NCBI GenBank assembly: GCA_964513215.1
Contig: CAZELU010000049.1
Coordinates: 1-13,315, forward strand
DNA: 13,315 nucleotides
Direction of reading: 5' to 3'
DNA from: Casp-actino8 sp964513215
Lineage (GTDB): Bacteria; Actinomycetota; Acidimicrobiia; Acidimicrobiales; Ilumatobacteraceae
The position numbers were made by a program, and so were the translations under genes. Below, in pieces: positions 1-6,838 of this stretch. How positions within the stretch are numbered: position 1 is the first letter of the stretch; every line of letters starts with the position of its first letter. The notes under the pieces were generated by a model, which saw only the letters and a program-made list of their open reading frames with translations, did not search any database and was not told the DNA's origin.

Positions 1-1879
1 CGCGGCGACCCTCGAGCACGGCTTCGTACAGCGTGCGCGGCGCTACGCAATCGCCAGCACTCACCACTCGCTCGATCGGCAGCGGATCGGCGGGGAGGCG
101 GAAACCTGCATCGACGACCGCGGCGACGTGGATCGTGCGAACGTCGCCCGAGAACCGATCCTGAAGGCGCACACTCGTACCTTCGGCGTGCGGGTCGACC
201 GATCGCACCATGCTGCGCTTCTCGACCGTGACACCGCGCTGCGCGAGACGAACGTTGGCGGGCGCGAGATCGCCGGTGCGTGACAACTCGTTGCCGGCGA
301 TGTTGTCGGGTGTGATCAGAACGGCGCGGTCGCCGAGTTCTTCGGCCAACGCCACCGCAATCGGTCCACCGATCGGGTCGATGATTGCGACACGGCCCGA
401 ACTGGGAAGCGCGACGCGGCCACGGCGTACGTCCGCGATGTCGTGCACCACCGAACCAGCGCTCACGGTGTAATCGGGGTCGCCCCGACGTGAACCATTG
501 GCTTGGATCACGATCTCGTGTTGCGGGGCGAGACGCGACCATTCGTCGGATGCGACACCAACACGAATCTGCACACCGGTGCGCTCGCATTCGCGAACGA
601 GCCACTCGACCAGCGGGCCACCGGGTCCGGCGGCTGAAGCGACACCGCCCACCGTCCCGGATTCGACCACCGTGACTTCGTGCCCGCGAACTGCCGCCAC
701 GCGCGCGGCTTCGAGTCCGGCCGGACCGGCACCCACCACGAGCACGCGGCGCGACACGGACGCCGCCGCATCCCACTGCGGATCGCGCGTCTCGTGACCC
801 GATGACGGATCACCGACACACGACACGATCGGATTGCGCGCATCACGAACCTGACACGTCTGGTTGCATCGGATGCACGGCCGCACACGATCAGAATCGC
901 CACGGCGTACCTTGCTCACGAGTTCGGCGTCGGCGATCTGCGCGCGAGTCATCTCGACGCCGTCGCACACGCCGTCTCCGATGGCCCACTCGGCCTGTCC
1001 CGGATCGACCACCGAACCCTGTAGGAACACGGCGGTCGACGGAGGCACCGCGGCGCGCACCGCTCGGCACACGTCGATGTTGAAGCCGGTGGGTTCGTGG
1101 AAGTCGGGCCGTGTCTTCTCGGCCGAGAAGATCGCACCCCGCACCACCACCACGTAGTCGACGCCGAGCGCACACAAGTCGGCGGCGATGCCGGGTGCCA
1201 TCTCGGGTGTGATGCCGGCCCACGGTGCGAGTTCGTCGCACGACAGACGCAATCCGACGAGGCCCGAACCAACCGCACCGCGCACCGCGCGAATCACCTC
1301 GCGCGCGAACTCGAGTCGATCGGAACCCCAGCGATCACCGCGATGATTGGTGAGACCCGACATGAACTGGCGAACAAGAGAGTGCTGGCCGGCGTTGATC
1401 TCCACACCATCGAGCCCCGACTCGACAGCGAGCCGCGCGGCCCGGGCGAAACCGTCGATCACCGCGGCGATGTCGGCCTCTTCCATCCACTTCGGAACTT
1501 CGCGCGTGTTCACCTCGGGTACGCGCGACGGCGCCCAGAGCGGAAGTTGTGAGTAGGCCGACGAGCCCTGACCACCAGCGTGATCGAGCGATGCGAGCAC
1601 GAGCGCGCCATGTGGCTGACAGGCCGTGGCGATGCGTTGCCAACCGTCGCCACATCGCTCGGCGAGCGGCGCGCGCTCGTACGGCCAGTCACTGGCGTGA
1701 ACACTTGCGCCTTCGGTGACGATGATGCCCGCGCCACCGCGCGCACGCCGTTCGTAGTACGCGACGTGACGATCGGTGAACGAGCGGTCGTCGTCGCCCA
1801 GGTTGGTCACGTGCGGGCCGAACATCACACGGCTGGGCGCAGTGCGCGCGCCGATCGGCAGCGACTCGACCAGGCGCAT
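1..1879 (-). CDS. Mycofactocin-system FadH/OYE-family flavin oxidoreductase (3' end cut by window edge)
   Basis: NADH:flavin oxidoreductase of the 2,4-dienoyl-CoA reductase/Old Yellow Enzyme type, expected to bind FMN, a 4Fe-4S cluster and FAD; its substrate is unknown. The frame is open for 626 codons to the left edge. An N-terminal TIM-barrel part carries HAGGQG at about residues 100-105. A cluster motif follows with Cys335, Cys338, Cys342 and Cys354. A Rossmann fold begins near residue 380 (VVGAGPAG; glycines 383, 385 and 388). The last visible residues, AGDCVAPRTLYEAVLEGRR, are the family's C-terminal FAD-binding motif, so probably only a few residues are missing. The ATG shares one base with the mftC stop (TGATG), which fixes the start and implies translational coupling. 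NCBI describes two mycofactocin-linked subfamilies of this enzyme (OYE 1 and 2); I cannot tell which this is. It probably supplies or drains reducing equivalents in mycofactocin-linked metabolism (inference). Confidence 0.88.
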   Translation of the reverse strand, partial: MRLVESLPIGARTAPSRVMFGPHVTNLGDDDRSFTDRHVAYYERRARGGAGIIVTEGASVHASDWPYERAPLAERCGDGWQRIATACQPHGALVLASLDHAGGQGSSAYSQLPLWAPSRVPEVNTREVPKWMEEADIAAVIDGFARAARLAVESGLDGVEINAGQHSLVRQFMSGLTNHRGDRWGSDRLEFAREVIRAVRGAVGSGLVGLRLSCDELAPWAGITPEMAPGIAADLCALGVDYVVVVRGAIFSAEKTRPDFHEPTGFNIDVCRAVRAAVPPSTAVFLQGSVVDPGQAEWAIGDGVCDGVEMTRAQIADAELVSKVRRGDSDRVRPCIRCNQTCQVRDARNPIVSCVGDPSSGHETRDPQWDAAASVSRRVLVVGAGPAGLEAARVAAVRGHEVTVVESGTVGGVASAAGPGGPLVEWLVRECERTGVQIRVGVASDEWSRLAPQHEIVIQANGSRRGDPDYTVSAGSVVHDIADVRRGRVALPSSGRVAIIDPIGGPIAVALAEELGDRAVLITPDNIAGNELSRTGDLAPANVRLAQRGVTVEKRSMVRSVDPHAEGTSVRLQDRFSGDVRTIHVAAVVDAGFRLPADPLPIERVVSAGDCVAPRTLYEAVLEGRR

Positions 1880-3000
1880 CAGGAAACGGTGATCGGTTTG
1901 CGGGAAAGGCGCACCGGCTGCGAGTGATCCTGGCTCGGCTTCGGCGCGGATCCGAGAGCCACACCGGCCAGTGCGTGTTCGCCTTCGCCGCCGACGCACT
2001 CAGGGTCGGGGCCGTCGAGCGGCAGACCCGTGAAGAACTTGGCCGCCATGCATCCACCCTGACAGGCGTCGTAGGCGCCACACGACGCACAGGCGCCGGC
2101 CGACTGCGGCTCGCGCAGCGAGCGGAACAAGTCGCTCTGCTTCCACACGCGTGAGAACCCGCCGTCGTCTCGCACGTTGCCGGCCTTGAACTCGTCGTGA
2201 ATCACGAACGGGCAGGCGTACACATCGCCGATGGGGTCGATGAGGCACACCACACGACCGGCGCCGCACATGTTCAGGCCCGGCAGCGGATCACCGAGTG
2301 CGTTGAGGTGGAAGAACGAATCGCCGGTGAGAACGTTGTCGCCGGCCTTCATCAACCAGTCGTAGATCTCGCGCTGCTGACCCAACGTCGGATGCAGCTC
2401 GTGCCACGAGTCAGCGCCGCGGCCCGCGGGACGCAGACGTGTGATGCGCAACTGAGCGCCGTACGAATCGGCCAGCGCCTTGAACCGATCGAGTTGTGGA
2501 ACGTTGTGGCGAGTGACCACTACCGAGATCTTGAACGGTCCGAAACCAGCGGCGGCCAAGTTGTCCATTGCAGTACGGGCCATGCGATACGAACCGGCAC
2601 CGCGCACCGCGTCGTTGGTTGCCTCGTCGACACCATCGAGACTGATCTGGATGTCGAGGTAGTCCATGGCGGCCAGTCGTCGCGCCTTCTCGGTGTCGAT
2701 GAACGCGCCGTTGGTGGAGAACTTCACGCCGATGCCGCTGTTCACCGAGTACTCGACCAACTCGAAGAAGTCGCGACGGACCATCGGCTCGCCGCCGCCG
2801 ATGTTGATGTAGAACACCTGGAGGTCGCGCAGTTCGTCGAGAACACGCTTGGCCTCGGCGGTCGAGAGTTCGCGCGGATCGCGTTGACCGCTCGACGACA
2901 AGCAGTGAACGCACTGCAGGTTGCACGCGTAGGTGAGCTCCCACGTGAGGCAGATGGGCGCGTCGAGGCCGCCCTTCAACTGTTCAACGAGTGCGCTCAC
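1879..3000 (-). CDS. mftC: Mycofactocin radical SAM maturase MftC
   Basis: A 373-aa radical SAM/SPASM enzyme. In known systems MftC acts on the C-terminal Val-Tyr of MftA: it oxidatively decarboxylates the tyrosine and then forms a carbon-carbon bond to the valine, with MftB as partner. Seen here: the SAM-cluster motif CNLQCVHC (Cys26, Cys30, Cys33), GGGEP at 68-72, and a SPASM region with cysteines at 245, 252, 263, 304, 307, 313, 317 and 335 for two auxiliary Fe-S clusters. All expected ligands appear present. The start is GTG at 3000. It lies inside the end of mftB (17-bp overlap) and is preceded by a CGGAG Shine-Dalgarno about 7 nt upstream. The last base of its stop codon is the first base of the next gene's ATG. 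The assignment rests on the motif, the length and the MftA/MftB context. Confidence 0.95.
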   Translation of the reverse strand: MSALVEQLKGGLDAPICLTWELTYACNLQCVHCLSSSGQRDPRELSTAEAKRVLDELRDLQVFYINIGGGEPMVRRDFFELVEYSVNSGIGVKFSTNGAFIDTEKARRLAAMDYLDIQISLDGVDEATNDAVRGAGSYRMARTAMDNLAAAGFGPFKISVVVTRHNVPQLDRFKALADSYGAQLRITRLRPAGRGADSWHELHPTLGQQREIYDWLMKAGDNVLTGDSFFHLNALGDPLPGLNMCGAGRVVCLIDPIGDVYACPFVIHDEFKAGNVRDDGGFSRVWKQSDLFRSLREPQSAGACASCGAYDACQGGCMAAKFFTGLPLDGPDPECVGGEGEHALAGVALGSAPKPSQDHSQPVRLSRKPITVS

Positions 3001-3256
3001 GGACGATCTCCGATGATTCGAGTGACGAGAGTGCGGTGACGAACGACGGCCAGCGCTCGGGCGCGACGCCGCACGCGTCGAGGGTGGATTGCAGCGAGTC
3101 GTGTGCGGCCAAGTTGTTGACCACCGACACCACGTCGGGGTGCTTCAAGAAGATCAGGCGGCGATTGCCGTAGTGGTAGGCGAGGGCCCCGAACGGCTCG
3201 GGCCGGACGGCGACCTGAGGGTGCAGTTCGAGCGCCGTGTCGAGGGCGACGGCCAT
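2984..3256 (-). CDS. mftB: Mycofactocin chaperone MftB (PqqD-like)
   Basis: A 90-aa PqqD-like RiPP-recognition protein, known in this pathway to bind the MftA leader and present it to MftC. It starts MAVALDTALELHPQVAVRPE and continues with an FGALAYHYGNRRLIFLKHP stretch typical of MftB, then an acidic and hydrophobic helical C-terminus. I chose the ATG at 3256 because the homologous region begins there. It lies 10 nt after the mftA stop. The same frame is open much further upstream (to about 3754), but that part is antisense to mftA's neighbour gene and is compositionally noncoding. No clear Shine-Dalgarno precedes the ATG, so translation probably depends on termination of mftA. The 3' end overlaps the mftC start by 17 bp, which suggests tightly balanced production of chaperone and maturase. 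Confidence 0.92.
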   Translation of the reverse strand: MAVALDTALELHPQVAVRPEPFGALAYHYGNRRLIFLKHPDVVSVVNNLAAHDSLQSTLDACGVAPERWPSFVTALSSLESSEIVRERTR

Positions 3257-3266
3257 GGGTTGGCGA

Positions 3267-3425
3267 TCAGTAGACGCCGCACATCCCGTCGATCGAGATC
3301 TCTTCGATGAGGAGTTCGTCGGTGACGGCGGGGGCGACGGAGGTGTCGGGCGCGGACTCGCTGGTGGCCGTACTGGTCGATGTCGTCGAATCGATCGGGG
3401 CCGTGGGGGCGGTGGTGCTGTCCAT
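3267..3425 (-). CDS. mftA: Mycofactocin precursor peptide MftA
   Basis: A 52-aa ribosomal precursor of the redox cofactor mycofactocin, easily missed because of its size. It was found by translating the minus strand just upstream of mftB. It begins MDSTTAPTAPIDS and ends in EEISIDGMCGVY before a TGA at 3267. The C-terminal IDGMCGVY is the family's hallmark: the final Val-Tyr becomes the cofactor core after MftC and MftE action. The N-terminal 30 or so residues are a low-complexity Thr/Ser/Ala/Pro leader (TSTSTATSES), unlike the conserved C-terminal part that MftB/MftC recognise. A -10-like TACGCT ends 6 nt before the ATG, so the message may be leaderless and start at the A of ATG. The gene is complete and apparently functional. 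Confidence 0.95.
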   Translation of the reverse strand: MDSTTAPTAPIDSTTSTSTATSESAPDTSVAPAVTDELLIEEISIDGMCGVY

Positions 3426-3508
3426 GTCCGAAGCGTACCCCGACCTCGGCGAGGAGTACCTTTCGGAGTGCGTGGCCGGGGGTCGGCCACCCGAGCGAAT
3501 GGGGAGTC
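3426..3508. promoter_or_regulatory. Divergent promoter/operator region between mftA and the first alcohol dehydrogenase
   Basis: An 83-bp gap that must carry promoters for both directions. Minus strand: TACGCT (3437-3432) ends 6 nt before the mftA ATG, a typical position for a leaderless start. Plus strand: TACCTT (3457-3462) is a plausible -10, which would give a leader of about 40 nt. Between them lies the near-palindrome CCTCG-G-CGAGG (3444-3454), flanked by GTACC copies at 3435-3439 and 3456-3460. A perfect inverted repeat, GTGGCCG-ggggt-CGGCCAC, occupies 3472-3490, inside the predicted dehydrogenase leader. A TetR-family regulator (MftR) controls many mycofactocin loci, so these repeats are operator candidates. 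That assignment is inference; no regulator gene is in the window. Confidence 0.6.
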
Positions 3509-4621
3509 ATGAAGACCAAGGCCGCCGTGTTGTGGGAAGTGGGCAAGCCCTGGAGCGTCGAAGAGATCGAACTCGACGCACCCAAGGCCGGAGAAGTGCT
3601 GGTCGAGTTGAAGGCATCGGGAATGTGCCACTCCGACGAGCACCTCGTGACCGGTGACTTGCCGTTCGCTCCGCCGATCATCGGTGGCCACGAGGGTGCC
3701 GGCATCGTGAAAGAAGTCGGTCCCGGTGTGAGTTGGCTCGCGCCCGGCGATCACGTCGTGTTCGGTTTCATCCCGTCGTGTGGTCGTTGCCCGAGTTGCT
3801 CAACCGGTCATCAGAACCTGTGCGACCTCGGTGCGCTCATGGGCATCGGCCGCCAGATCACCGACGGCACGTCGCGTCACCACGCACGCGGCCAAGACCT
3901 GAGCCTCATGTGCTTGCTCGGCACGTTCGCGCATCACACCGTGGTGAACGAAGCCAGTTGCATCAAGGTCGACCCCGACCTGCCGCTCGACAAGATGTGC
4001 TTGCTCGGTTGCGGTGTGGTCACCGGTTGGGGCTCAGCGGTGTACGCCGCACAGTCGAAGCCCGGTGACACCGTGGTGGTCGTGGGCGTGGGCGGAATCG
4101 GCGCCAACGCGATTCAGGGCGCGCGTCTCGCCGGCGCGAAGCGCATCGTCGCGATCGACCCCATCGAGTTCAAGCGCGAGAAGGCCATGGAGTTCGGCGC
4201 CACCCACACCGCGTCGTCCATGACCGAAGCGGTCGGTCTCCTGCAGGAGATCACCTGGGGCACGATGGCCAACAAGGTGATCATGACCATGGGCGTCGGC
4301 GACGGCAAGGTTCTCGCCGAAGCGATGGCGTTGGCGAGCAAGCGTGGCCGAGTGGTCGTCACCAACATCCACCCGGCACTCGAGATGTCGGCCAACATCA
4401 ACTTGCTCGACGTGACGCTCATGGAGAAGCAGGTCGTCGGTTCGCTGTTCGGCTCGGGCAACCCGCGCGCCGACATCCCGAAGTTGGCTGGCCTGTACCG
4501 CGAAGGTCAGCTCGACCTCGACGGACTCGTCACCCGCACCTATCCGCTCGAGGGCATCAACGACGGCTACGAGGCCATGCGCAAGGGCGAGAACATCCGC
4601 GGAGTGCTCGTCTACTCCTGA
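3509..4621 (+). CDS. NDMA-dependent (mycofactocin-associated) zinc alcohol dehydrogenase, copy 1
   Basis: A 370-aa medium-chain zinc dehydrogenase of the Rxyl_3153/NDMA-dependent type. Family members oxidise alcohols with a tightly bound NAD that is re-oxidised by an external carrier (NDMA in vitro, thought to be mycofactocin in vivo). Catalytic-zinc ligands are Cys40 (GMCHSDEH), His61-Glu62 (GGHEGAG) and Cys168 (LLGCGV). Structural-zinc cysteines are 91, 94, 97 and 105 (CGRCPSCSTGHQNLC). The NAD Rossmann motif GVGGIG is at 193-198, and Asp217 follows the next strand, favouring NAD over NADP. The ATG at 3509 is preceded by GGGGAG only 2 nt away. An upstream extension to 3380 would overlap mftA antisense and is not homologous. 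The gene is transcribed divergently from the mft operon, which supports shared function. Its substrate is unknown. Confidence 0.93.
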   Translation: MKTKAAVLWEVGKPWSVEEIELDAPKAGEVLVELKASGMCHSDEHLVTGDLPFAPPIIGGHEGAGIVKEVGPGVSWLAPGDHVVFGFIPSCGRCPSCSTGHQNLCDLGALMGIGRQITDGTSRHHARGQDLSLMCLLGTFAHHTVVNEASCIKVDPDLPLDKMCLLGCGVVTGWGSAVYAAQSKPGDTVVVVGVGGIGANAIQGARLAGAKRIVAIDPIEFKREKAMEFGATHTASSMTEAVGLLQEITWGTMANKVIMTMGVGDGKVLAEAMALASKRGRVVVTNIHPALEMSANINLLDVTLMEKQVVGSLFGSGNPRADIPKLAGLYREGQLDLDGLVTRTYPLEGINDGYEAMRKGENIRGVLVYS

Positions 4622-4730
4622 GGTGCATCGCCTTCGGGCGGGCCGGTTTCCCGGCTTTCGGAGACGGTCAGACAGGGGAGTAGCGTCGGGTTCGTCGCCC
4701 CGTCCGGGGCGCTGAGTTCGGGGGTGTTCC
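4622..4730 (+). promoter_or_regulatory. Intergenic region between the two alcohol dehydrogenase genes, with two small hairpins and a possible promoter
   Basis: A 109-bp gap within an otherwise tight gene run. Hairpin one, GCCGG-tttc-CCGGC (4642-4655), is followed by TTTC and could be a weak terminator or an mRNA-processing stop for copy 1. TAGCGT (4681-4686) is a possible -10 for a second promoter. Hairpin two, GCCCC-gtcc-GGGGC (4697-4710), would lie in that transcript's leader, 20 nt before the ATG. GGGGG at 4720-4724 is the likely ribosome-binding site for copy 2. The layout (-10, leader hairpin, G-rich ribosome site, 44-46 nt from -10 to ATG) resembles that upstream of copy 1. The promoter call is tentative. 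Confidence 0.45.
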
Positions 4731-5891
4731 ATGTCGCAGGTCCGCAAGTCTCGAGCCGCTGTTCTCTGGGGGCTCAATCAGCCGTGGTCGATCGAAGAGA
4801 TCGAAGTGCATCCGCCCAAGGCCGGCGAAGTGCTCGTGCACTGGCGCGCTGCGGGCCTGTGTCACTCCGACGAACACCTCGTCACCGGCGACATGGTCCC
4901 GCCCAAGGAAATGCTCGAGATGATGGGCATCTCCGACTTCTTCCCGGTGATCGGTGGCCACGAAGGCGCTGGTGTCGTGGTGGAAGTGGGCCCTGGTGTC
5001 ACCACCGTTCAGCCGGGCGATCACGTGTCGGCGTCGTTCGTACCCTCCTGCGGCCGCTGCCGCTACTGCTCGACGGGTCGTCAGAACCTGTGCGACAACG
5101 GAGCGGGCACGTTCATCGGCGGCATGATCACCGACGGAACACACCGTCATTTCGTGAAGGGTCAGCCCGTCACGCTCATGGCCAAGCTCGGAACCTTCAG
5201 CGAATACGCGTGCGTGGCCGAGAACTCCATCATCAAGGTGGAGAAAGACATCCCGCTCGAGTGCGTGGCACTCGTGTCGTGTGGTGTGGCCACGGGTTGG
5301 GGCTCGGCCGCCAACCGCGCCGGCACTCAGGCCGGTGACACCGTGATCGTGGTTGGTTGCGGCGGTATCGGAATGAACGCGGTGCAGGGTGCGCGCATGG
5401 CTGGCGCCAAGCGCATCATCGCGGTCGACCCGCTCGAGTTCAAGCGTGAGAAGGCCATGGAGTTCGGAGCCACCCACACGTACGCATCGATGGCCGAAGC
5501 CATCATGCCGGTGATGGAGATGACCTACGGCCAGATGGCCGACCGCGTCATCATGACGCCCGGGGTTCTCTACGGCGAGATGCTCGGCGAGGCCATGCAG
5601 CTCACCGGCAAGGGCGGCACCTGCGTCGTCACCGCCATTTCACCCATGACGTCCGAGACCGCGTCGGTCAACCTCTTCCAGTTGGCCATGTGGAACAAGG
5701 AGATCAAGGGAACCATCTTCGGTTCGCTCAATCCGCGCGCCGACATTCCGGCACTGCTCGACATGTATCGCGCCGGTCAGTTGAAGCTCGACGAACTCAT
5801 CACCAAGACCTACTCGCTCGATCAGATCAACGAGGGGTACGAGGCGATGCGCGTCGGCACCAACATCCGCGGCGTGATCGTCAACGCCTGA
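4731..5891 (+). CDS. NDMA-dependent (mycofactocin-associated) zinc alcohol dehydrogenase, copy 2
   Basis: A 386-aa paralogue of the preceding dehydrogenase with the same expected chemistry: alcohol oxidation with bound NAD that is re-oxidised by an external acceptor. Catalytic-zinc ligands are Cys44, His77-Glu78 and Cys184. Structural-zinc cysteines are 107, 110, 113 and 121. GCGGIG is at 209-214, with Asp233 as the NAD-selecting acid. Compared with copy 1 it has about 12 extra residues, including PPKEMLEMMGISDFF (58-71), just before the GGHEGAG zinc motif. That segment lies near the substrate entrance in this fold, so the two copies may differ in alcohol specificity (inference). The ATG at 4731 has a GGGGG ribosome site 6 nt upstream. 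The stop is 6 nt before the AAA+ gene. The nucleotide match to copy 1 around the NAD domain is high, suggesting an old tandem duplication. Confidence 0.93.
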   Translation: MSQVRKSRAAVLWGLNQPWSIEEIEVHPPKAGEVLVHWRAAGLCHSDEHLVTGDMVPPKEMLEMMGISDFFPVIGGHEGAGVVVEVGPGVTTVQPGDHVSASFVPSCGRCRYCSTGRQNLCDNGAGTFIGGMITDGTHRHFVKGQPVTLMAKLGTFSEYACVAENSIIKVEKDIPLECVALVSCGVATGWGSAANRAGTQAGDTVIVVGCGGIGMNAVQGARMAGAKRIIAVDPLEFKREKAMEFGATHTYASMAEAIMPVMEMTYGQMADRVIMTPGVLYGEMLGEAMQLTGKGGTCVVTAISPMTSETASVNLFQLAMWNKEIKGTIFGSLNPRADIPALLDMYRAGQLKLDELITKTYSLDQINEGYEAMRVGTNIRGVIVNA

Positions 5892-5897
5892 CGTTTC

Positions 5898-6809
5898 ATG
5901 CCGTCGTCGCGCCAAGCGCTCCTTCAATCACTCGACAAGTCCGTCGTCGGTCGTCGTCGGGAGGTCGAACTCGTGGTCGCGGCGCTCGACGCCGATCGAC
6001 ACGTTCTGCTCGAGGGTCCCCCCGGCACCGGCAAGAGCACACTGTTGCGCGCCGTGGCCGAAGGGCTCGGTATCGGATTCGTGTTCGTGGAAGGCAACGC
6101 CGAACTGACGCCCGCGCGCCTGGTGGGTCACTTCGATCCGGCGCGCGTTCTGAACGAGGGGTACGAGCCCGATGTGTTCGTGGACGGACCACTCGTCACC
6201 GCATTGCGCGACGGGTCGCTCTTGTACGTGGAAGAGATCAACCGCATCCCGGAAGAGACGCTCAACGTTCTCATCACCGTGATGAGCGAGGGTGAGATCA
6301 ACGTGCCGCGTTACGGACGCGTGGAGGCGGCGCGCGGATTCCGCTTGGTGGCCGCGATGAATCCGTTCGACGCCGTCGGCACCGCGCGCATCTCGGGTGC
6401 GGTGTACGACCGCGTGTGCCGCGTGTCGATGGGGTACCAATCGGCCGACGACGAACGCAACATCGCCGCTCGTGCCGTGTCGGTTTCCGATGCCTGGCTG
6501 GCCAAAGTGGTCGAACTCGTTCGCCGCACGCGCTCGCACGCCGAACTGCGCGTGGGTTCGTCGGTGCGTGGAGCCATCGACATGGCTGCCGTGGCGTCGT
6601 CGCTCGCCGACGTGCGCGGCTCCACGGTCGACGACCAGAGCGTGTCACTCGACGCCGCGCTCGTGTCGCTCTCGGGTCGTGTTCGTGTGCGTGAAGGTGC
6701 GCAACGCACCGCCGACGACATCATCACCGAGTTGTGGGGTGAGGTGTTCGCGCCCAGCCAGAACGGGCTCGGGGGAAAAGCGAGCGCCCCGACGGGGGCG
6801 ACTCACTAG
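5898..6809 (+). CDS. MoxR-like AAA+ ATPase
   Basis: A 303-aa AAA+ ATPase of the MoxR group. Relatives act as chaperones that insert metals or remodel enzyme complexes, usually with a VWA-domain partner encoded next door, as here. Seen: Walker A GPPGTGKST (40-48), Walker B LLYVEEIN (109-115, with acidic Glu112-Glu113), sensor-1 Asn155 in AAMNP, and a sensor-2-like Arg224 in SSVRGAID. This is a complete, apparently active ATPase of normal length. No signal peptide or membrane segment is visible, so it should be cytoplasmic. It begins 6 nt after the stop of the second dehydrogenase with no separate ribosome site, which implies co-transcription and coupling. The name MoxR comes from methanol-oxidation loci, so the position after alcohol dehydrogenases is suggestive. 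A maturation role for them is inference. Confidence 0.9.
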   Translation: MPSSRQALLQSLDKSVVGRRREVELVVAALDADRHVLLEGPPGTGKSTLLRAVAEGLGIGFVFVEGNAELTPARLVGHFDPARVLNEGYEPDVFVDGPLVTALRDGSLLYVEEINRIPEETLNVLITVMSEGEINVPRYGRVEAARGFRLVAAMNPFDAVGTARISGAVYDRVCRVSMGYQSADDERNIAARAVSVSDAWLAKVVELVRRTRSHAELRVGSSVRGAIDMAAVASSLADVRGSTVDDQSVSLDAALVSLSGRVRVREGAQRTADDIITELWGEVFAPSQNGLGGKASAPTGATH

Positions 6810-6838
6810 CGCAAGAAGGCGCGGCCGCCGATCAAGCG

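Noticed and set aside
1..1879. Several short plus-strand open frames (for example 1097-1552 and 1580-1927)
   Set aside because: All are shadows of the flavoprotein gene on the minus strand, whose frame is open throughout and carries cluster and Rossmann motifs.
2197..3039. 280-codon open frame on the plus strand, antisense to mftC
   Set aside because: mftC on the minus strand has all expected Fe-S motifs; the antisense product resembles nothing and has no ribosome site.
3295..3302. GAGATCTC palindrome inside mftA
   Set aside because: It falls in conserved codons for the EEISID segment and is only 8 bp, so it is explained by coding sequence.
3380..3508. Upstream in-frame extension of the first alcohol dehydrogenase
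   Set aside because: The added residues are Arg/Pro/Ser-rich with no family similarity, overlap mftA antisense, and precede the conserved MKTKAAVLWE start.
3257..3754. Long upstream extension of the mftB frame
   Set aside because: It would cross mftA and run antisense to the dehydrogenase. The homologous MftB sequence begins at the ATG at 3256.
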